From Pontederia crassipes (Eukaryota; Streptophyta; Magnoliopsida; Commelinales; Pontederiaceae): a DNA stretch of 64,000 bases. Each line of letters opens with the position of its first letter. The stretch's first letter is position 1. The DNA lies in contig CM060197.1 of the NCBI GenBank assembly GCA_030549335.1, positions 47,085,654 to 47,149,653 of the forward strand. The letters are read 5' to 3'. Shown here piece after piece: positions 13,210 through 25,184 of this stretch. Both the position numbers and the translations under genes were made by a program. The notes under the pieces were generated by a model. That model was not told the DNA's origin. It worked only from the letters and a program-made list of their open reading frames with translations, and made no database searches.

Positions 13210-14880
13210 AAATGAAAATAAATGTATTTCTTTTCTTCTCTTTTTCCGTCTTACCCATTTTTTTATATTTTAAGGTTCACATATTTCCTCCATATAATAT
13301 TACTTTTTGGGACACCACTAAAATTTAAAACAAACGTTTCAAATATTCATTAACTTTTTTCCCAAGTCGATCATCAAAATGGATCATAAAAAAGGGTGGC
13401 TGTTGTTTCGCAGTCTGGAATTCAAAAAAATTTTGTTAGAAGCATCATTCCTAAGCACACAATATGGGACGACCTTACTAAATTAATTGTGCTTGATGAT
13501 GAATCAATTTTTAACAGACAGTGCGTATAATAGTTAACGTCTCACGAGTTGAATTATCGACACTATTTTTCATACACAAAAAAAATCCTTTTACAATGCA
13601 AGTTATGGTATAATTTCGATCAGTTGATATGGTACTATGCAAAATCCTTTGTCCGAAAATCTACGTGTATTTATTTTCGTAAGTATCGTATTAACATTAT
13701 TTATTATTTATGTTTTACTCAGTGAAAATATGAAACTCCCTTGTTAATAGTATTTAGATTATTTATGCTCTTCAATTCACTTATTGATTGTTTCTATTTA
13801 ATTCATCTAATTTATTGATCATGCATTCCAATTAATGCTATGAAGAAATTAATCCAAATCCAGTTGCACTGCATGCCAACAACTCATCGAACTGCATATT
13901 TTAAATCCTCATCAGCATTTCATTAAGCTACAAGAATTCTGCAAGCAATAGTGAAGAAGATTAATTAGGTGGATAAAAAACAGGACTGGACATGCCAAAA
14001 CATTACTGTAATAACTCATGTGAACTTTTTTTATTAATCATATATTTGTAACAGTAAAAATCCTGCCAACAATCTCTCAAACAATTCAATCTGAAAGTAT
14101 CCAATCAAAGTTGCATTTCTAGGCATCTATGGTGATGAACATTAATTGAAAGAAAAAAAGATATTATTGGTTTGAGAGCAGATGGAAGATGAAAATATCC
14201 AAACATAGATTTGCTCAAATATTTTCAATACTTTGCTCATATATTTAGACAGATGATCTCATACAAATCAATTATAATCATCTATCTAAATAATCAGAAT
14301 GATCCTTAATGGACTATGTTACTTCTATTCATTGTGCATCTCCATTGTGGCATTAAGTTGTAAAAACTTGAAAAAAATGAAAAATGATCAAACTGACTCT
14401 AAAGGTAAAGGAACCTTGAGAGTAAATTTCTCCTTTGGTAAAAGGCAACTTTATCTTTTGATGGAAATGTAGAAATGTACTTAAATACCCTCAAAAGTTG
14501 GATGGTTCTAGGGTATCGTTTACGTCCTTTGAGGTAAAAGACAACCAAAACCTCTTAAACCCTCCCATGCCCTCATCTTCTTCCATTTCTACTAGCCACC
14601 CCTCCCCATTTGATTCGTCCTCTTCTTCCACCAGCCATCACCTCCTCTTCTAAATTCCTTTTTGCCATTGTTGCTGCACAAAAGCTCATCAAAGGGAGTA
14701 AGAAGATCAAGCTAGGGATGGAGGTGGACAAGAAGACCGAGGATCTGGAGAGAAAATCGGTTAGGGAAAAAGAGAGTGAATCCCTAAAATCATTAGGGAT
14801 TAGAGGTATGGTGGAATCCCTTCCAATCCAATTATGCTCTAATGATTTCCAGTATCGGATTGAGATTGAATGAGTTATTT
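13210..14880. other. AT-rich intergenic region, no supported gene
   Basis: Mostly AT-rich DNA. A reading frame at 14610-14873 (87 codons, Lys/Glu-rich) has no recognisable domain and no splice or promoter context, so I do not call it. Nothing else can be supported. Confidence 0.35.
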
Positions 14881-15154
14881 TCTAACAGGGTCTTTTTTAT
14901 GAATTTGATAGATATTTATTATTTCCTTTTAATGCGAGTATGTTCATGCGTAAATATGCGGCTATTTAAGTAATGGATCGTGCCATTTTGTGTTTAATAC
15001 ATGATTGTTGATGTTAGAGCACTTATTGAGGCTAAAATTTTCGTGCAATAGTGTTGTATTGAAACAAAATAGCTGAAACGACGTAGCGAACTTCATATGT
15101 AGTTGGAAGAGGCCAAATCAGTTTCGACAAAATTATGATTGTAATGGATTGTTT

Positions 15155-15532
15155 GTAGGAGTGTTCACCGGGTCGGGTCGACTTGTGAACTCCATGACCA
15201 GACCCGACCTAAACCTGTTCGGGTCGAGTCGGGTATGGATTGGAAAAATTCAACCCGAGTTGACCCGACCCAACCCGATTGATTCGACTTTTTATTATTT
15301 TTTAAATATTTTCCTTTTTTAATTTAAACTTAAGACTTACATTTGATTTAATTTTTTAAAAAAAACTAAAATAAAATATTTTAAGTGCAAAAATTATATT
15401 AAATAGTTAAAAAATATTATTTATGCTTTTCAAATAATAAAAAAATTAAAAAAAATTGGGTGATCGAGTAATCGGGTCGGGTTAGGTCGGATCCAACCCG
15501 AGCCGACTAAATTTGGTCGGGTCGCACCCCTA
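15155..15532. mobile_element. hAT-like MITE, GGGTCGGG-rich
   Basis: About 378 bp with inverted ends: TAGGAGTGTTCACCGGGTCG on the left and, read in reverse, CTAGGGGTGCGACCCGACC on the right. Both subterminal regions are full of GGGTCGGGT and its complement; the centre is AT-rich. TAGGGGTG-type ends suggest a hAT-related MITE. I did not find a clean 8-bp TSD, so the exact termini and superfamily are uncertain. Confidence 0.5.
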
Positions 15533-17049
15533 GTGAAAGTCACGACCATGAGTAGTGTAAAAGGGGCTTTTATGCCATTAATCTCCCTAGTAACAATCGT
15601 GAGTTGGAGTCTACATTACTGAAGGATGGGATTTTTGTCAAATATTGATTCTTCGAGAATGACCGTTACATGAATATGTTATGGCTGGTACCATAATTTA
15701 GGTGCGAGCTAAACGAAGTCAGGAAAAATTAAACGTTATGGATCCCTCGGTCATGCCCGTGAACCATGCCTTTTTCGGCTGGGACATGAATGCAGGAGAA
15801 AAAGTGTTAGGAGCAATCATAATGACCCTTCTTCATGGGCATTCCTGAAAAGTTGGATATAACGCCTTCGGGAATGGTCGTTACAATGTAATAGTCGTGA
15901 AAAAATTAGTCACTTGCCATGATTTAGGTCTCATTACCATGACCAATGTGATTTATTTTGGACGTTAATTTTTTACATGCTTTTGATTATATCATTATTA
16001 GTGCCATTTATGAAGTAGTTTGGAATGTTTATCGAACATGTAACTTACTCCATAATGATAATTATGTCATAATTTGCTATAGTACATTGTCGATCATGTT
16101 GTTTTATGTTATGAATTGTTTGAGCTATATCATGATTGATTGATATACATAAAATTCGAATTGCACGGCAAGTTATCGGTTTAAAATGAACGTTGTATTG
16201 AAATTACACTTCGAGTTTAAACACTTGGCCTTTTCTTGATGATTATTGTTAATTGGGGGCGCAAGTGTGATCTAGCTTAGTCAATCCATTAGAAACATGA
16301 CAACCAAGTACATCAACGAATTGATAAAGGTTCACATAAGATTGATTGATAACATAATCCACGTAATGAAGATTGTGGCTTAAACAATGGAAAATGATAA
16401 TTGTTATGGGCATTAAAAATTAATGCAAATGATGTTATAAACCACTAATCTTATGGATAATGTGAATTAAAAGATGATAATGCAATGGATATGGATTGAT
16501 ATTATATTAACTATCATTAGAAGATAATGCAATAGAAATTGAATTGTAATTGACATGGTTATTGCCATTAAAAGATATTAATACAACGGATAAATCATAA
16601 TGAAACATGGTATTGAGAATTGTCATGATGAAATTGTTGTTGATGATTGCAAGATGCTTTATCACCATATGTTTTAATTGAATTATTTTTATGGATTATT
16701 GAATTATATATTTTTATGTTCCTTACATACAACTAATGAAAGGTGAGCTCCCCTGAATTCAGATTCATACCTACATGAAGAAGTAATATGCACCAAGGGC
16801 GGGCTCGTGATGGTAGGTTGCACTCGATAGGAGTCATCATACGGTCATAATATTGAGTCCTTTATGTTTATTGCTTAGTATGGTCATGTATTAGCTTACA
16901 GATCTATGTTATAGACTCACTTATGTTATGTTATGTACCCTATGTCCTCTATATGAGTAATAGGGTCATCGTGGATTTCAAGTCATGTTACGATATTGTT
17001 GGACCTATTGTCATGTTAGTATTATTATGTCAAACTTCAGTTATGCACT

Positions 17050-20000
17050 CACTACAAGAAAATTATCATTTAGTGACGCAAAATAGTGACGCAAAATGAT
17101 GCGACGCTAATTCATCGCTACTAGCATCTAAATAGCGATGATGTTGGGTTAACAAGATGAGACACTAATTGCCTCCTAGTAGCGTTGACTCAGTGTCGCA
17201 TTCGCGTTACAAAAAAAACAACGCTAAATTCGGCGCCATCGGGACACTATGTAGACGCTATTATGACGCGTCAAGACTAGAAATTGCGTGATAAATTATA
17301 GCGTCGTATTAGCGTCAATAAGACACATCGCAAGTGGGCGCTAACAACCGTGCGGCGCTAAATCGACGCAAGTTTAGGAGATGATTTTGGCGTCTGCAAC
17401 TTGCATTGTATTGGCGTCGACCAGGTGTGGTGCTAATTAGCGTCAAAAAGCTTGCGTCACTAATGTGAAGCTAATGCGGCGCCGACATTAGAATTTTAAG
17501 AATATGCAAGTATTTATATAAGTAATGTTAATTATTATTCGTATTTAGGTAATGTTAATTTGTATACATATACATATACACACATACATTCATATACATA
17601 TACATATACATATACATACTATACAATACTATATACTATACTTAACTATATTATACTATATTATACATCATACTATACTATATTATTCTATTATATAATA
17701 TACAAAAATTAATATACCATGCTCAAATTCCGAAATTAGGAGAATAGTGCTTCTTCATTTTTCATGGGATTCAAATGGTGATTATCGAAGATCCAACCGT
17801 CGGATCATCATGAAATTTGTACTTCTTGTAGATCATGGCAACACATATTTTTCAGTATTTTTTTACAATTTTAGGAGGCCGGATAGCAGAGTTAAGAACC
17901 TAGGAAGAGAAAGTATTCCGACGGTCGCCAACGTGAGTCCGATGGGAATCTGTCGAAATGAAAATTACGATCTCGTAGAGAATGATGTGAATCGCATAAG
18001 AATCACGGCGATCAAAAGTCAGAAGAAATTCAATAAAATTGGCAAAGTTTCATAATAGAAACAGTCGGTTCTCCACGGTCCTAACTCGGATCGTAACGAA
18101 AAAATAGGCATTTCGAAGGGATCGGGAAAGTGGAGTGGCGCAAACATTTTATGTTTCACGTCTTTTCTGTTTCCTCCGATTCTCAAAATACCCATTTTTT
18201 GTAATTCTAAAAATTTATCAAAACTTCTACCTCCCCTAAGAAATCTAAAAATGTGCGTTCGTGAAAAACGGACCTTTTGGTAGTTCTTGGAACGGTCCCG
18301 TATAGTCGACATAGAGTTTTCAAAAATTTTCAAGAAATGTTGATTTTGTTAGATTTTTTGTATCCAAACTTAATAAGAGTGGTCTATTTTTCTTCGTGCA
18401 CCTTAAAAAATATTAAAAATTACTTTTCTAGAAAATCGGACCACTTGAGACTTCATAGAATGGCCTCATTTGGTCGCCATATAATTCTTGAATTTTTCGG
18501 ACGACGTTGATATTCTTCTCTAATATATGTTATTTTGTACTCAATATATTACATATATAACATATACATATACATATACATATATGTTGATATACATATA
18601 CATTCACATATACATTCAATCAATTATTTTGGCGCCACCGCAGCGTCGCAATAGTGACATACTCATCCTAGCGTCACAGTGCCGTCATAATCGCGTCGCT
18701 ATTTGCGACGCCACTCTTTGTAGCGTCATAATAGCGTCACTTGTCTGGACGCTAATTTAGCATCTAAACATTGCGACGCTAATGAGACGCGTCATTCTAC
18801 TTTAGCGTTGCGACATTGGCGGCGCTATGCGACGTACTTTATAAATGTTGAATTAAAGGGCATTGCCGTAGCGTCACCGTAGCGTCACAATAAAGTGCGT
18901 CATTAATTGGCAATCCATGTGCCCATCGAAGAACGAATCCTAACCGTTTATTTTCTTTTATCCGACGCTCTCCGTGCGTTCGCCATCTTCTGTGCCTACT
19001 TGGTCGCATAAAGCCCGGATGCCGCTTCCTCTTCCTCCTCCTGCTGTTGCTACTGCCTCGACGCCGCCTCCTTCTCCTCCTCCTATTGCTTCTCTCCTCC
19101 TCCTGTTGCTGCTCTCCTCCTCCTATTGATGTTGCCCGGACGCCGCCTCCTCCTCCGCCTCCCGTTGATGTTTCCCCGAAGGACGCCGCCTCCTCTTCCT
19201 CCTCATGTTGCTGCCTCGACGCTGCCCAGATGCCGCCGCCGCCTCCTCCTCCTCCTGTTCTTGCTGCCCCAACGCCTCCTCCTCTGATTGCCGCCGTCTC
19301 CTCCTCCGATTGCTGCTGCCCTGCCGCCTCCTCCTCCTATTGCCGCCGCCTCCTCCTCCGCTTTCTGCTGCCCTGATGCCGCCGTTGCCTCCTCCTTCGA
19401 TTGCTGCTGCCCCGACTGCCTCAACACCGCCCGGATGCCGCCTCCTCCTCTTCTTGTTGCTGCTGCCCTAACGTAATTTGATGCAATGGAAGTTGTAATT
19501 GAATATAAATGATGTAATTTGATGTAATGGAAATTGTAATTGAATGAATTTGATCTAATATGACATTTCTTTCGTTGAATGATATCAACAATATGAATGT
19601 AAACGAAAGAATTAGCGACAGTTGTTGGCGTAATGCCATTTCGTTGAATGAAGATATCGTAATTAGTGTCTCTTTCTCGTCGTAGTGGCATCTCAGCTCT
19701 TAGCGTCACATTAGCGTCGCAATGGCGTGCAATGTCGTAGCGCTACAGTAGCGACGCAATAGAACTAAAAATAGCGCCATATTAGAGTTGCACTGTAGCG
19801 TCGTATCGGCATCGAGGTAACGTCAACAGATTCAGTGTCGCTTTAGCGTCAAAATAGCGACGCATGTTAGCGTTTCACGACATCAATTTTTGCATCATTA
19901 CAACGTCGCAGTAGCGTTGTGGTTCGATGGTAATAGCGTCGACAAACTTGTGGGCGCGAAGTCGACGTTATTAGCGTCATACGTTTTGCGTCGCCAAGCC

Positions 20001-20105
20001 TATGACGTGAAGTTGACGCTAATGCGTCGCTACTCTCTTCAGCGCCGAGGTAGCGACACATTAGAGACTATTTTGCTGCGTTTCTAATCGATCTTTTTCT
20101 TGTAG
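17050..20105. mobile_element. Non-autonomous CACTA element 1, 3.06 kb
   Basis: The left end is CACTACAAGAAAATT at 17050. The right end reads TTTTTCTTGTAG up to 20105, the complement of CTACAAGAAAAA. ACT flanks both sides (17047-17049 and 20106-20108), matching the 3-bp TSD of CACTA (En/Spm) transposons. The right terminus lacks the final TG expected from the left end. Subterminal regions (about 17070-17480 and 18630-18900 on the left and middle, 19690-20070 on the right) are packed with GCGTCGC/GACGCTA motifs. The core has TATACA-rich DNA at 17560-17700 and a CCTCCTCCTCCTGC-rich low-complexity block at 19020-19470. No transposase domain is seen, so it would depend on a helper. Confidence 0.85.
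19020..19470. repeat. GC-rich CCT/GCC low-complexity block in CACTA 1
   Basis: Irregular trinucleotide repeats such as CCTCCTCCTCCTGTTGC fill this block and give long open frames of Pro, Leu or Ala in every phase. The frames are a composition effect and are not supported as genes. Confidence 0.8.
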
Positions 20106-20309
20106 ACTCTTATGAATCATGTAATGTATATTATTATAATATTATACCTAATATCATGTTAGTGGATCTTATTTTGATGGTGTATATGTGTTTCCACTAC
20201 TATTGTGTCTCATTATTTTAATATTATCATATTGTTCTCGTATTGCTCATCGTGTGACATATTCAGGGATTCGCTCGTGGCATTGTATTTTTGGAATGTT
20301 ACATATGAT

Positions 20310-20720
20310 GATAGTAGACAAGGTCGTCCCTAGAGGATATGAGGCCTAAAGTGAAAAAACATATTAAAATAAAAAATAAATTATATTTTACATTCTTATT
20401 AAAGTTATATAATCAATTAATTTATGAAGTCAATAGATAAAAAAATATATAACATTTATGAGAAAAAGTTTGTTTGTATGTTGTTAATTGCTAAAAATAT
20501 GAATAAAATTTAAGTAATGAGAATAAAATTAAAAAAGGAAAAATAAGCATCATAATTTGAGTACTAATAACATAATAGCATTACGATTAATAATTAAGCA
20601 ATTGATACACTAACTTGTAAATTAAAATATCTTTCATGTAATTACATATAATTTAATATTTTTTGTCTATCTATTTTTATAATGTGTATTACTAAAAATT
20701 AAGGGATCTGTGCCTCATGG
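20310..20720. other. AT-rich segment 3' of the DUF247 gene
   Basis: Strongly AT-rich sequence between the LTR-like end and the DUF247 stop codon. It includes the probable 3' UTR of the DUF247 gene next to 20720. No other feature is visible. Confidence 0.35.
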
Positions 20721-22037
20721 TTAGGCTCGATTGCTTGAGTGGCTATTCTCACCCTTTTCTTGGTAGTAGGAAAAAAATGACATGACCGTTTGCACGAAGG
20801 TGAGCACTAAGAGCACCGCCGCAGCCACGAATGAGATGGAAGCCCACGGGTTGCTGAAGTAGTCTTGCATCAACCTCGCCCTGTACTCGTGCCTGCTCGC
20901 TCTGCAGTACCTGTCGATCTCCATGAGGACGTCCGCGAGGTGTTGGCTATGGGAGTTCGTCACAGCGTAGGCCGGGAGCTGGTTGAAGAAGTCCGCCACC
21001 TCCTTGTTGTTGGCCATCAGCTTCCCGATGACCCCTCCACGCCGGAGGATTTCCACGTCGTCGGGCGTGTCTATCAGGAAATCCATGAACATGGCGTAGC
21101 TGGTGACATCCGTTCCCACGTCGGCGACGCATTGCTCCAGGGCCACGACGTTGGCCAGGCGGTGCATCATTTCCTCGTGGACGGACATGGAAGGGATGGA
21201 GAGGACGCCGTGCCTGAAGTCAATCGCGTCCAAGAAGCCGTCGGTTGGCGTCTTCTTCCGGAATGTCACGCCGGCCTCGACCAGTCTCGCAGCTGCATCT
21301 ATTGGGACCGTATGGATTGGCTTATTTACAGGAGGAAACGTAGATGGCTTGGTGTAGCAGAGATAGCATAGATGAAGCAAGTGATGGATGTTCTCGGTGC
21401 TGTTTGGGCGTGAAATATATCTTCTCACTAACGAGGGCTCCTCCTGCATCAAGAACTCCACGGCCAGCCGGTCGAGATAGCCGCCGGCGGGACCGATGAG
21501 ATCGAACAGTGCTTGGACGACGAAAAAAGGTATCTGATTTTCCAGCAGAAACAAATCGTGCATGATCATGCCGAAGTTCCACCAGCTATTGCCGCATACA
21601 TCCCCCAACTTGGAATCCTTCCACTTGATCAAGAACAGGATGATGAAAATGCCATCGAGCAGCAGCATCTCGACGAACTCGTGGCGGTCGAGGCGGACCT
21701 CGTGGAAGTAGCAGTTCCTCGCTGCATCTTCCCAGTCCTTCAACCTCTCGACAGCAGCCTTAAGGAAAGAGGATTTCTGTCCGATCAGCTCCCGGAGGAA
21801 CTGTAACTTGATACGCTGCATCTCTCGCAGGTCCTCTCGGCCGTGGTAGTAGGGGCCGATGGAGAGCATTTGAGGCCGGAACAAGTCCTCGCGCCCACGG
21901 CAAATATGATCCGGGACTCGGAAGATGGTGTACTTGGATTCTTTTGAAACTTCTCCGACCAATTCACATTTTGCACTGATGGTGTGAATAATCTTGTCAA
22001 CGTCCTTAACTGTAAGTTTCTTCCCTTCCTCAGCCAT
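20721..22037 (-). CDS. DUF247 / UPF0481 family protein, single exon
   Basis: One uninterrupted frame of 438 aa. The start is ATG 22037 (MAEEGKKLTVKDVDKII) and the stop is TAA at 20721. Diagnostic DUF247 stretches are IFRVPDHICRGREDLFRPQM, LSIGPYYHGREDL, FVEMLLLDGIFIILFLIKW, MIMHDLFLLENQIPFFVVQ and IPSMSVHEEMMHRLANVVALEQC. A hydrophobic segment at about residues 398-420 (SISFVAAAVLLVLTFVQTV) near the C terminus is typical and suggests membrane anchoring with a short polar tail. Known: DUF247 is a large plant-specific family. Two members act as self-incompatibility determinants at the grass S and Z loci, while most have no assigned role. The length is normal and no intron is needed. Sequence at 22230-22390, just upstream of its 5' side, also occurs at 28660-28820, so the promoter region was part of a local duplication. 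Confidence 0.93.
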   Translation of the reverse strand: MAEEGKKLTVKDVDKIIHTISAKCELVGEVSKESKYTIFRVPDHICRGREDLFRPQMLSIGPYYHGREDLREMQRIKLQFLRELIGQKSSFLKAAVERLKDWEDAARNCYFHEVRLDRHEFVEMLLLDGIFIILFLIKWKDSKLGDVCGNSWWNFGMIMHDLFLLENQIPFFVVQALFDLIGPAGGYLDRLAVEFLMQEEPSLVRRYISRPNSTENIHHLLHLCYLCYTKPSTFPPVNKPIHTVPIDAAARLVEAGVTFRKKTPTDGFLDAIDFRHGVLSIPSMSVHEEMMHRLANVVALEQCVADVGTDVTSYAMFMDFLIDTPDDVEILRRGGVIGKLMANNKEVADFFNQLPAYAVTNSHSQHLADVLMEIDRYCRASRHEYRARLMQDYFSNPWASISFVAAAVLLVLTFVQTVMSFFSYYQEKGENSHSSNRA

Positions 22038-22387
22038 TTTAGCTCAACAGTCTAAGAGGGAGGAAGGTTGAGAGAGAGAGAGAGGCAGCAGGAGCAGCTT
22101 AGTGGACTCAGTAATAGGAGAAGAGAGAAGTAAGAACCTACGAGGAGCACCAAGAGAAGATAAAATAGAAAGAGTAGGGAAGAAGCACCTACCATGAACG
22201 CACCAAGCAATGAACAGAAATCTGAGAAATCATGGGCCGACATGTAAAAGAGTTAGCTTACAAGAAAAGATTAAAACTTGTTCAAGACCTATTCAAAGAG
22301 TTCACGCGGATAACACGCGCTTGCTAACGTCAGCAGCAGACATGACCATGTTTTCGTTTCTAGATTCGATCAACTGAAATTTCTTTC

Positions 22388-23658
22388 TCCCAAGTTTGAG
22401 TGGCTACCGTTTTTCTATATTCGGATTTTTTTTTCTAAGTTTAAATCGATGAGTGTCCAGGACTACTAAACTATTTCGATCCGAGATGAGAGCAGTAAAG
22501 GATAAATCCTTAATCAACAAGACGATTCCAAAGTTCAAACTCGAGATTATTAACATCCGTCGAACCATTGGAACTGCTCCAACTGTCGTTCATTGAAATA
22601 AGATTCCTTTTTATGAATAAGAGAAAGAGGGAAGCAGTCAGAAGACGTGAAAATAGAAGGAAAAAGAGAGCTAACAATAATGAACGAGAAATAAGTTGAT
22701 GCAGTCATGTCGGACTAGAGAAACATCAGAGATCAGACCTGGAGGAGTTGACCAGGTCAGAGAAAGGTGAGCAAGAGACAAAATCAAAACCATAGCGCGT
22801 AACGGGGATGATAAATATACTACATCTACTTTATTGTTCTTTCCCGGCTTATCCATAGCATCTCTGATCCAAGTACTGCAACTAAGCACCAAGACGAGCA
22901 CTACCCATTACGCCGTTTTGCGACGACGACAGCCGCACTGCAACTAAGGCGCGCCCCGGCACCATTTCACCAGCCTCCCCCCGCCGAAGGACCATCGAGC
23001 CCGTTAATAATGCTCTTAATTAATATGCCAAGGACAAGGAGACTTGTTGTTGATGATATCTACTACAAGTTGAGAATCAGTCTCCAAAAAATGTGTGTGA
23101 TACCACGACGACAAGAGTCTAGTAGTCCGCAACGCTTCGCCCAAACTTTCACGTGGCCTTGCATATATAAACATAATGTTAGATGATATGACAATGAAGC
23201 ATGTTCTCCCACCCCGCTAAAAAAGTAGTCATCCGAGTATAGTTTGAATTAGGATTTGGGTATAGGCTCCGAACGAACCAGGGATGATTTGTAAGGAAAG
23301 TTCCCTCAGAAGCTTAATATAAGGGTTTTACATGCGACTGATAATCAAGTTTAATGTGTCAACTTTCTTACTAAGTTATTGTATATTTCAAGAATTGTTC
23401 TTCAACTTAGCAACCATTTCAATCCGATTTTAAAATTTTATTTTGTAACTAAACTATCTTCAAATTTTGTACTCTTTACATGCTTCATTCTCGTAATAAT
23501 CAAGTTTTTCAATTTTTCTTATTTGCGTGGCTGTCACATTTAATATTTCTCTACGTACCATCTTCCACTACAGCAGTAGCTCATTAATGAAGCAGTACGA
23601 GGAAAAGAGATGCATCTCTCTTAGCGCAGCGATACACATCAGTACTAATTTTGCTGTC
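22388..23658. repeat. Tandem duplication, copy 1 (internally deleted)
   Basis: This starts at CAAGTTTGAGTGGCTACC and is repeated almost in full by the adjacent copy from 23659. Near 22992 copy 1 jumps from GGACCAT directly to CGAGCCCG, whereas copy 2 has 778 bp more at that point. It holds a relic of the proline-rich gene (see 29520-29837), without the start codon and without most of the coding sequence, so it is dead. It also supplies the empty site for the CACTA element carried by copy 2 (around 23100-23125). Confidence 0.85.
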
Positions 23659-24229
23659 TTCTCCCAAGTTTGAGTGGCTACTGTTTTTCTAGATTCGAGA
23701 AATAAGATTTTTTTTTTCTAAATTTAAATCAATCGGTGTCCAAAGTTATTAGCACCTGACTAATCCGATTCGAAATGAGAATAGTAAAGAATAAATTCTT
23801 AATCAACGCGACGACTCCAAAGTTCAAACCCGAGACTATTAACATCCGTAGATTCACCTGGAGCTATCCACTGGGCCAATTGGTTGAAATAAGATTCCTT
23901 TTTATGAATAAGAGAAAGAGGGAAGCAGTCAGAAGACGTGAAAATAGAAGGGAAAAGAGAGCTAACAATAATGAATGAGAAATAAGTTGATGCAGTCATG
24001 TCGGACTAGAGAGACATCAGAGATCAGACCTGGAGGAGCTGACCAGGTCAGAGAAAGGTGAGCAAGAGACAAAATCAAAACCATAGCGCGTAACGGGGAT
24101 GATAAATATACTACATCTACTTTATTGTTCTTTCCCGGCTTATCCATAGCATCTCTGATCCAAGTACTGCAACTAAGCACCAAGACGAGCACTACCCATT
24201 ACGCCGTTTTGCGACGACGACAGCCGCAC

Positions 24230-24432
24230 TGCAACTAAGGCGCGCCCCGGCACCATTTCACCAGCCTCCCCCCGCCGAAGGACCATCTCAGCCTCCTCCT
24301 CCTCCTCCGTCTGATCAACGCCGCCCAACGCTGCCAAAGTTTAGTCAGTTTAAAAAAGTCTCCAGAAAACTTGTGCGACGTTTAAAAACGAAGTTATTGA
24401 ATCCGATCATTCATCTTCACCGAAAAAATAGC

Positions 24433-24466
<34 letters not shown>

Positions 24467-24575
24467 AAGAGAGAGAACAAAATAAGGATCAATTTTTGTT
24501 TTGTTTGTAACGAAGGCGAGACGGGTCCAGATGTCACGAATTGTGTTTTCATTGTGTAACCTTTTATTTTTTATA
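24230..24575 (+). pseudogene. Decayed copy of the proline-rich small gene
   Basis: It aligns with the coding part of the gene at 29520-29837: CCAAAGTTTAGTCAGTT, CTTGTGCGACGTTTAAAAA, AATCCGATCATTC and CGAGACGGGTCCAGATG all have close counterparts there. The segment that contains the ATG in the intact copy is missing. A TAG follows CTTCACCGAAAAAA, and a (GA)n expansion interrupts the rest. It is not translatable as the family protein. Confidence 0.75.
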
Positions 24576-25184
24576 CAAACAAAAATTGCTATGATAAAAA
24601 AAATTCAAGCTTGCCTTTGTGAAGTACTTATGAGATTGTTTTTTTTTTCTATTTCTGACAATAGACATTAATCAATCAATATTGATATATGGTTGTTATC
24701 AGCATCTTGCCTTATATGATATTAATTTATCTTTCACTATTTTTTGTGGTCACCGAGAGATTAGTTCGTGAGAAAAGAATTTAAAATCCATTAATTCATG
24801 AACAGGATTATTTATTTGTTCGTTATATTTTTCATATTGGTTTGGATGATGGCTTTTGGACTGGGCTTTCTAAATTAAATGGCCTCTAAATGGGCCATAT
24901 CGATCTTGTAAAATGAGATATATGACTAGATGTAAAATGAGAGAACCTTGAAATACAAGTCCTAATGTCATTTTTTCGATTGTGTCCGGGAAGCAGCGTC
25001 GATCATTCAACCCACGCGACGCTAAGAAGCGCACTGGTCATAGATTAGAATCTCGACCCACCATCGAGCCCGTTAATAATGCTCTTAATGCGCCAACGAC
25101 AAGGAGACTTGTTGTTGATGATATCTACTGCAAGTTGAGAATCAATCTCCAAAAGAATGTGTGTGATACCACGACGACGAGAGT

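Larger units (their letters stand above)
14880..20303 (+). mobile_element. Probable gypsy-type LTR sequence, interrupted twice
   Basis: Inference. The sequence on both sides of the CACTA element at 17050-20105 reads like one long gypsy-type LTR. A GGTGAGCTCC region lies at about 16740. The stretch after the CACTA ends in GGAATGTTACA at about 20303, like the TGTTACA or GTTACA ends of the LTRs at 37729-40294 and 60456-63028. A hAT-like MITE also interrupts it at about 15155-15532. The left boundary is not defined and no TSD was found, so the extent is approximate. Confidence 0.3.

Noticed and set aside
14610-14873. 87-codon Lys/Glu-rich frame
   Set aside because: No domain, no splice or promoter context, and it sits in a repeat-like intergenic region.
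17747-18333. Two ~100-codon frames inside CACTA 1
   Set aside because: They resemble repetitive intergenic plant DNA, show no domain and overlap on opposite strands.
19047-19476. Long overlapping open frames rich in Pro, Leu or Ser
   Set aside because: They arise in all phases from the CCT/GCC low-complexity core of a CACTA element; no domain or start context.
20865-21806. Plus-strand frames inside the DUF247 gene
   Set aside because: Antisense shadows of a well-supported 438-aa protein.
22671-24192. Identical 76-codon minus-strand frames in both tandem copies
   Set aside because: Conserved only because the DNA was duplicated. The frame overlaps the relic of the plus-strand gene and is not maintained in the third copy.
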